37,574 bases of DNA from positions 1 to 37,574 of the forward strand of contig CAZDPJ010000012.1 of the NCBI GenBank assembly GCA_964507405.1. Reading direction: 5' to 3'. Both the position numbers and the translations under genes were made by a program. This document shows positions 33,122 through 37,574 of the stretch, in pieces. The stretch comes from UMGS75 sp964507405 (GTDB lineage Bacteria; Bacillota_I; Bacilli_A; ML615J-28; CAG-313). Every line of letters starts with the position of its first letter. Positions within the stretch are counted from its first letter, which is position 1. The notes below the pieces were generated by a model that was not told where the DNA came from, did no database searches, and saw only the letters and a list, made by a program, of their open reading frames with translations.

Positions 33122-33130
33122 TGGTATAAT
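33122..33130 (+). promoter_or_regulatory. Extended -10 promoter of the pyruvate oxidoreductase gene
   Basis: TGGTATAAT (33122-33130) with a perfect -10 at 33125-33130. The -35 position (33102-33107, TTTAAT) is weak. It lies 45 bases before the start codon. Confidence 0.6.
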
Positions 33131-33175
33131 AAATAAGTGTGAAAATTATAAGCATTAAATTAGGAGGATATTATT

Positions 33176-36100
33176 ATGTCTAAAAAAGTTTTCCAATCAA
33201 TGGATGGAAACCAAGCAGCTGCTCATGCGGCATACGCCTTTACTGAAGTAGCTGGTATTTATCCAATTACTCCATCATCACCAATGGCTGAGTATGCGGA
33301 AGAATGGGCATCAAAAGGTAAAAAGAATCTTTTTGGTATGCCTGTTAAAATTGTTGAAATGCAATCAGAAGCTGGTGCTGCTGGTTCAGTTCATGGTTCA
33401 TTACAAGCTGGTGCTTTAACAACTACATTTACTGCCAGCCAAGGTTTATTATTAAAAATTCCTAATATGTATAAAATAGCAGGTGAATTATTACCTGGTG
33501 TTATCCATGTTTCTGCTAGAAGCCTTGCTGCTCAATCATTATCTATCTTCGGTGACCACCAAGATGTTATGGCATGTCGTCAAACTGGTTTTGCTATGCT
33601 TGCTACATCAAGTGTTCAAGAAGTTATGGATTTAGCTGGTGTTGCTCATCTTGCTGCAATCAAAACAAGCGTTCCATTTATGCACTTCTTTGATGGTTTT
33701 AGAACAAGTCATGAAATCCAAAAAGTAGAAGTAATGGATTATGAAGTATTTGATAAATTATTAGACCGTGAAGCTGTACAAGCTTTCCGTAATCGTGCTT
33801 TAAACTTTGAACATCCTGTTACAAGAGGTACTGCACAAAATGATGACGTTTATTTCCAAACTCGTGAAGCAAGTAACAAATTCTATAATGAAGTTCCTGC
33901 TGTAGTTGAAGAATATATGGCAAAAATTAGTGAAGTTACTGGTCGTAACTATGCTCCATTTGTTTACTATGGTGCACCTGATGCTACTGATTTAATCATT
34001 GCAATGGGTTCAGTAACAGAAACAACAAAACAAGTTGTTGATTATTTAAATGCACAAGGAAGAAAGGTTGGCTGTGTAACAGTTCATTTATATCGTCCAT
34101 TTGCTAAAGAATATTTATTTAAAGTAATGCCTAAGACAGTTAAGAGAATTGCTGTATTAGACCGTACTAAAGAACCTGGTTCAATTGGTGAACCTCTATA
34201 CTTAGATATCAAGTCTGCATTCTATGGTGAAGAAAATGCTCCAAGAATTATTGGTGGACGTTATGGATTATCTAGTAAAGATACTACTCCTGCTCAAATC
34301 ATAGCTGTATTTGATCACCTTGCAAAAGAAGGATTTGATGGATTCACAGTTGGTATCGAAGATGATGTAACTCATTTAAGTATTCCAGTTGGAAAAGAAG
34401 TTAAATTACTTGAAGGTACTTCAGAACTTGTATTCTATGGTTTAGGTAGTGATGGTACTGTTGGTGCTAACAAAAACACTATTAAAATTATTGGTGATAA
34501 CACTGATTTATATGCACAAGCATATTTCGCATATGACTCTAAGAAGAGTGGTGGTGTAACTCGTTCTCATTTACGTTTTGGTCCAAAACCAATTACTGCA
34601 CCATATCTTGTTAACCAAGCTGACTTTGTAAGCTGTAGCTTAGAAGCTTATGTTGAAAAATATGATATGTTAAGTTGTTTAAAAGATGGTGGAACATTCT
34701 TATTAAATACTGTTAAATCAGCAGATGAAATTGAAGCTCATTTACCTAATAGCTTTAAGAAGGCATTAGCTGAAAAACATGCTAAATTCTATATCATCGA
34801 CGCTGTTCATCTAGCTCGTGAAATTGGTTTAGGTGGAAGAACTAACACTATTTTACAATCTGCATTCTTTAAATTAAATGAACAAATCATGCCTTATGAT
34901 CATGCTCAAGATTTAATGAAGAAATATGCAGCAAAAACATATGGTAAGAAAGGTGAACATATTGTTCAATTAAACTACAATGCAATTGATAAAGGTGCTG
35001 AAGGCTTAGTTGAAATTACTGTTAAACCTGAATGGGCTAACCTTGTTCCAGAAACTCATGCAACTCAAGGTGAACGTCCTCACTTCGTTAAAGACATCGC
35101 AGATCCTGTTAATGCAATTAAAGGTTATGATTTACCTGTTTCAGCATTCAATGGTTTTGAAGATGGTACTATTCCTTGTGGTACAGCAGCATATGAAAAA
35201 CGTGGTACAGCTAACTTCGTTCCTGAATGGAATCCTGAAAACTGTATTCAATGTAACCGTTGTGCATTTGTTTGTCCTCATGCTGTAATTCGTCCATTCC
35301 TTGCAACTGAAGAAGAAATGAACAATGCTCCAGAAGGTGTTAAAACTTTAAATGCAATTGGTAAAGACTTTACTGGTTTAAAATATTCAATTCAAATTTC
35401 TACACTTGACTGTACTGGATGTGAAGTATGTGTTAATACTTGCCCTGGTAAGAAAGGTGAAAAAGCTCTTAAGATGGTTCCAATTGATCAAGCTATCGAA
35501 GATAAACAAGCAGAACATGCTAAATATTTCTTCAATGAAGTAACTTATAAAGATTACTTAGTTGATAAGATGGCTAACGCAAAGAATTCACAATTTGCTC
35601 AACCTTTATTTGAATTCTCAGGTGCTTGTGGTGGTTGTGGTGAAACTCCTTATGTTAAACTTACAACTCAATTATTTGGTGATCATATGGTAATCGCTAA
35701 TGCTACTGGTTGTTCTTCAATCTATGGTGGTAGCTTCCCTGCTTCTCCATATACTAAGAATAAAGAAGGCAATGGTCCTGCATGGGCTAACTCACTATTT
35801 GAAGATAACGCTGAATTTGGTTTTGGTATGATTAGTGCTTCTAATGCATTACGTGACCAAATCGCAACAATCATGGAAGGCGCTTTAGAAGAAGGCGTTT
35901 GCAATGAACAAGTCGCAACATTATTCAAGAAATGGTTAGAAAACCGTGAAGACTATAAAGTAACAAAAGAAGTTAAAAATGAATTACTTCCATTACTTGA
36001 AAAATGTGATAGTGAAACTGCTAAGAAATTACTTGGCTTAAAAGATCATTTAGTTAAACGTTCTCAATGGATCTTTGGTGGTGACGGATGGGCATACGAT

Positions 36101-36721
36101 ATTGGTTACGGAGGCCTAGACCACGTTATTGCTAACCAAGAAGATATTAATATCTTAGTTTTAGATACAGAAGTTTACTCTAATACTGGTGGTCAATCTT
36201 CTAAATCTAGTCCAACAGCTTCAATTGCTAAATTTACAGCTGCTGGTAAACATGGTAAGAAGAAAGACTTAGCAGCAATTGCTATGAGTTATGGACATGT
36301 ATATGTTGCATATGTATCTCATGGTGCTGACCAAGCTCAATTATTAAAAGCAATGCGTGAAGCTGAAGCATATCATGGCCCTTCAATTGTTATTGCTTAT
36401 TCTCCATGTATTAACCATGGTGTTAAAGCTGGTATGGGTAAATCTCAAGAACAAGCTAAACTTGCTGTTGAATGTGGTTATTGGACACTTCTAAGATTTG
36501 ATCCAAGACTTGCAGCAGAAGGTAAAAATCCATTAATTATTGATTCTAAAGAACCTAACTGGGATTTATATGATCAATATCTAATGAGTGAAACTCGTTA
36601 CGCTCAATTAAAGAACATCAACCCTGTTGAAGCAGAAGCTTTACTTGCAAGAAATAAAGAAGAAGCTCAACGTCGTTACAAGATGTACCAAAGATATTTA
36701 TCAATGGATTATTCACTATAA
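33176..36721 (+). CDS. nifJ: Pyruvate:ferredoxin (flavodoxin) oxidoreductase, single-chain
   Basis: A 1181-residue homodimeric enzyme that oxidatively decarboxylates pyruvate to acetyl-CoA and reduces ferredoxin or flavodoxin in anaerobes. The N-terminal domain has MDGNQAAAHAAYAFTEVAGI and YPITPSSPMAEYAEEW. A two-cluster ferredoxin domain follows (CIQCNRCAFVCPH from residue 690, CTGCEVCVNTCPG from residue 746). The proximal cluster ligands are C818, C821, C846 and C1078. The thiamine pyrophosphate site is GDGWAYDIGYGGLDHV near residue 970. Length fits the family (about 1170-1230). TAGGAGG lies about ten bases before ATG 33176. Codon use is richer in preferred codons than the adjacent AAA ATPase gene, suggesting high expression. 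Confidence 0.98.
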   Translation: MSKKVFQSMDGNQAAAHAAYAFTEVAGIYPITPSSPMAEYAEEWASKGKKNLFGMPVKIVEMQSEAGAAGSVHGSLQAGALTTTFTASQGLLLKIPNMYKIAGELLPGVIHVSARSLAAQSLSIFGDHQDVMACRQTGFAMLATSSVQEVMDLAGVAHLAAIKTSVPFMHFFDGFRTSHEIQKVEVMDYEVFDKLLDREAVQAFRNRALNFEHPVTRGTAQNDDVYFQTREASNKFYNEVPAVVEEYMAKISEVTGRNYAPFVYYGAPDATDLIIAMGSVTETTKQVVDYLNAQGRKVGCVTVHLYRPFAKEYLFKVMPKTVKRIAVLDRTKEPGSIGEPLYLDIKSAFYGEENAPRIIGGRYGLSSKDTTPAQIIAVFDHLAKEGFDGFTVGIEDDVTHLSIPVGKEVKLLEGTSELVFYGLGSDGTVGANKNTIKIIGDNTDLYAQAYFAYDSKKSGGVTRSHLRFGPKPITAPYLVNQADFVSCSLEAYVEKYDMLSCLKDGGTFLLNTVKSADEIEAHLPNSFKKALAEKHAKFYIIDAVHLAREIGLGGRTNTILQSAFFKLNEQIMPYDHAQDLMKKYAAKTYGKKGEHIVQLNYNAIDKGAEGLVEITVKPEWANLVPETHATQGERPHFVKDIADPVNAIKGYDLPVSAFNGFEDGTIPCGTAAYEKRGTANFVPEWNPENCIQCNRCAFVCPHAVIRPFLATEEEMNNAPEGVKTLNAIGKDFTGLKYSIQISTLDCTGCEVCVNTCPGKKGEKALKMVPIDQAIEDKQAEHAKYFFNEVTYKDYLVDKMANAKNSQFAQPLFEFSGACGGCGETPYVKLTTQLFGDHMVIANATGCSSIYGGSFPASPYTKNKEGNGPAWANSLFEDNAEFGFGMISASNALRDQIATIMEGALEEGVCNEQVATLFKKWLENREDYKVTKEVKNELLPLLEKCDSETAKKLLGLKDHLVKRSQWIFGGDGWAYDIGYGGLDHVIANQEDINILVLDTEVYSNTGGQSSKSSPTASIAKFTAAGKHGKKKDLAAIAMSYGHVYVAYVSHGADQAQLLKAMREAEAYHGPSIVIAYSPCINHGVKAGMGKSQEQAKLAVECGYWTLLRFDPRLAAEGKNPLIIDSKEPNWDLYDQYLMSETRYAQLKNINPVEAEALLARNKEEAQRRYKMYQRYLSMDYSL

Positions 36722-36732
36722 TAAATAAAATG

Positions 36733-36757
36733 AAGACCACCTTAAAGGTGGTCTTTT
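36733..36757 (+). terminator. Terminator after the pyruvate oxidoreductase gene
   Basis: AAGACCACCTT (36733-36743) pairs with AAGGTGGTCTT (36745-36755), then TT. The stem is perfect but the T-tract is short; the innermost pairs must open to form the loop. Confidence 0.8.
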
Positions 36758-36783
36758 AAAAAAATCAAGCAATCTTGCTTGAT
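36758..36783 (-). terminator. Terminator of the toxin gene
   Basis: ATCAAGCA (36764-36771) pairs with TGCTTGAT (36776-36783). On the minus strand the stem is followed by seven T residues, so it stops transcription of the toxin locus. It lies back-to-back with the terminator of the pyruvate oxidoreductase gene. Confidence 0.75.
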
Positions 36784-36787
36784 AAAT

Positions 36788-37318
36788 TTAATGAACTAAA
36801 AATTTTACATTTATTGCTTCTTTAAATGGCATAATGCTCTTATAGTATTTAATATTTGTATTACTTTCATATTTAATTTGGTTAATTTTAAAAAAGTATA
36901 ATGACTTAGCAGTTTTAACTACTTCTTTTCTATTTTTATGTATCCAATCTAATTCTTTAATTATTAGATTTTTATTTAATATCATCTTCATTGTTTAAAT
37001 CATATAACGATATTTCGGTATTAGGAACGGGAATCATATTATTAAATTTTAATGTTCCTAATAAGTGACAATATGTTAAAGAGTTATCAATTATTCTCAT
37101 GATAATTGAAGTAGAACTTCTAATATTTCCGTTTTTATCATAATCTGATTTTTTAGGTGAAGAAAGTGGAACAAAATAATTATATTCATTAATTGAAAGA
37201 ACTATACCTAAATATTTTCTACTATGAGGATTATTTCCTTGTTTATTATCTAAAATTGTTGTTGAAAAAATTGCTTCATATAGTTAATATAATTATCAGA
37301 TATTACATATAATTTCAA
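36788..37318 (-). pseudogene. ToxN/AbiQ-family endoribonuclease toxin, frameshifted
   Basis: Three consecutive minus-strand frames together read as one ToxN/AbiQ protein. Part 1 (37318-37250) starts with TTG, six bases after GAGGG: MKLYVISDNYINYMKQFF, then a stop. Part 2 (about 37268-36972) has RKYLGIVLSINEYNYFVPLS, SSPKK, GTLKFNNMIPVPNTEISLYD, typical of the family. Part 3 (from about 36991) has NKNLIIKELDWIHKNRKEVV. The first break is at a run of six T residues, where one extra T restores the frame; the second lies near 36975-36990. Family members are RNases held inactive by a repeat RNA. Either the gene is inactivated or the frames come from sequencing errors. The family assignment rests on recognised motifs, not on a search. 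Confidence 0.75.
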
Positions 37319-37322
37319 AATA

Positions 37323-37331
37323 ATCCCTCTC
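37323..37331 (-). promoter_or_regulatory. Ribosome binding site for the TTG start of the toxin
   Basis: GAGAGGGAT on the minus strand puts its GAGGG core (37329-37325) six bases before the TTG (37318-37316), and it decides that start. The nearest ATG (part of YMKQFF) would lose the conserved N-terminal KLYVIS segment. Confidence 0.6.
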
Positions 37332-37341
37332 AGTATAATAA

Positions 37342-37365
37342 AATGGTAAGACAAATCTTACCATT
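37342..37365 (-). terminator. Terminator between antitoxin RNA and toxin gene
   Basis: AATGGTAAGA (37342-37351) and TCTTACCATT (37356-37365) form a perfect 10-bp stem. On the minus strand it is followed by a T-rich stretch (TTATTATA). A leaky terminator at this place is a hallmark of type III toxin-antitoxin loci, where it sets the RNA antitoxin to toxin ratio. Confidence 0.75.
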
Positions 37366-37388
37366 AAATTCCAATTATAATTGAAAAA

Positions 37389-37434
37389 TGTTGTTAAAGT
37401 TCCTCACTTACGGTAGAGGGTCACCTGTTGTTAA
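37389..37434 (-). repeat. Direct repeat pair bounding the 37-nt antitoxin unit
   Basis: The 9-mer TTAACAACA on the minus strand occurs at 37434-37426 and again at 37397-37389, a period of 37 nt. Both are preceded by AGGAA and pyrimidines, so an incomplete repeat lies before the complete one. Confidence 0.6.
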
Positions 37435-37455
37435 TAGGTTTTCCTATATAACGAA

Positions 37456-37484
37456 ATTATATCACAAAAATTAAGAAGAGTCAA
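37456..37484 (-). promoter_or_regulatory. Promoter of the type III toxin-antitoxin locus
   Basis: On the minus strand TTGACT (37484-37479) and a perfect TATAAT (37461-37456) are 17 nt apart. It is the closest match to the consensus in the window and suggests strong constitutive synthesis of the antitoxin RNA. Confidence 0.85.
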
Positions 37485-37548
37485 TAAAATAAATATAAAT
37501 TATGAAAAAAATGTGTTTGGGTGAATTGTAATATCAAATGCAACAAAT

Positions 37549-37571
37549 AAAAAACTGGAAATTAACCCAGT
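37549..37571 (-). terminator. Probable terminator of a minus-strand gene entering from the right
   Basis: ACTGG (37554-37558) pairs with CCAGT (37567-37571). Read on the minus strand the stem is followed by TTTTTATTT. The gene it would serve lies beyond the window. The stretch 37485-37553 shows no gene. Confidence 0.45.
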
Positions 37572-37574
37572 AAA

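Larger units (their letters stand above)
37342..37449 (-). ncRNA. Type III antitoxin RNA (ToxI-like) with one pseudoknot unit
   Basis: The transcript runs from about 37449 (7 nt after the -10 box) to the terminator. Its core AGGTGACCCTCTACCGTAAG begins at 37426 and continues TGAGG to 37402. It resembles the Pectobacterium ToxI repeat as I recall it (AGGTGA...CTACC..TAAGTG). GGT (37425-37423) can pair with ACC (37414-37412). The loop CCTC (37419-37416) pairs with GAGG (37405-37402), making an H-type pseudoknot. TTAACAACA occurs twice 37 nt apart (37434-37426 and 37397-37389), so the unit is about 37 nt with one full copy and a partial one. Confidence 0.7.

Noticed and set aside
35010..35288. 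Plus-strand frame inside the pyruvate oxidoreductase gene
   Set aside because: It is an out-of-frame reading of a highly conserved region with no start signal.
36788..36991. Stand-alone small gene starting at the ATG near 36991
   Set aside because: Its sequence continues the ToxN/AbiQ C-terminal region, it has no ribosome binding site, and the two upstream frames supply the missing parts. I treat it as the third piece of the broken toxin gene.
1..37574. CRISPR arrays, insertion sequences, transposases, phage genes, tRNA or rRNA genes
   Set aside because: None was seen. There are no regularly spaced long repeats except the 37-nt antitoxin unit, and no cloverleaf-like segments in the gaps.

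Overview
The window is a 37.6 kb piece of a chromosome from an AT-rich, low-GC Gram-positive (Bacillota) bacterium. Protein-coding genes use the standard code: Trp is TGG, and TGA acts as a stop, although it ends only one of about 48 genes. Strong AGGAGG ribosome binding sites, a zinc-type S14, the EcfA1-EcfA2-EcfT-TruA block after rplQ, and the tmk-holB-ricT-trmN6-rsmI block all resemble Bacillus-like gene order. A single-chain pyruvate:ferredoxin oxidoreductase points to an anaerobe. Erysipelotrichia-like Bacilli, or a TGA-stop relative of Mollicutes, are my best guesses; the lineage is inferred, not proven.

Layout. 1-63: tail of a membrane-anchored protein with its terminator. 202-14919: one long S10-spc-alpha operon (rpsJ to rplQ, 30 genes including secY, adk, map, infA and rpoA). 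It is preceded by a near-consensus promoter and a folded leader of about 118 nt, and is closed by a strong terminator. 14984-19227: an M50 site-2-type protease gene, then ecfA1-ecfA2-ecfT-truA. 19237-20312: a minus-strand TauE/SafE permease and an unrecognised 52-codon gene. 20445-24745: tmk-holB-ricT-trmN6-rsmI. 24905-31456: an unusual cluster of a YwaF-like membrane domain fused to an ABC ATPase, an ABC permease, a membrane-anchored small protein, and a large lipoprotein with an InlB-type repeat and a probable beta-helix. 31519-32966: a lone AAA ATPase/DUF234 protein. 33122-36757: pyruvate:ferredoxin oxidoreductase. 36758-37484 (minus): a type III toxin-antitoxin locus.

The most unexpected part is the right edge. 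A promoter with 17-nt spacing drives a short RNA that carries one ToxI-like pseudoknot unit. A terminator follows, then a ToxN/AbiQ-family toxin gene split by two frameshifts. The next most interesting items are the YwaF-ABC fusion cluster and the nested-helix S10 leader. The rest is conserved translation, secretion and DNA metabolism machinery, annotated gene by gene below.
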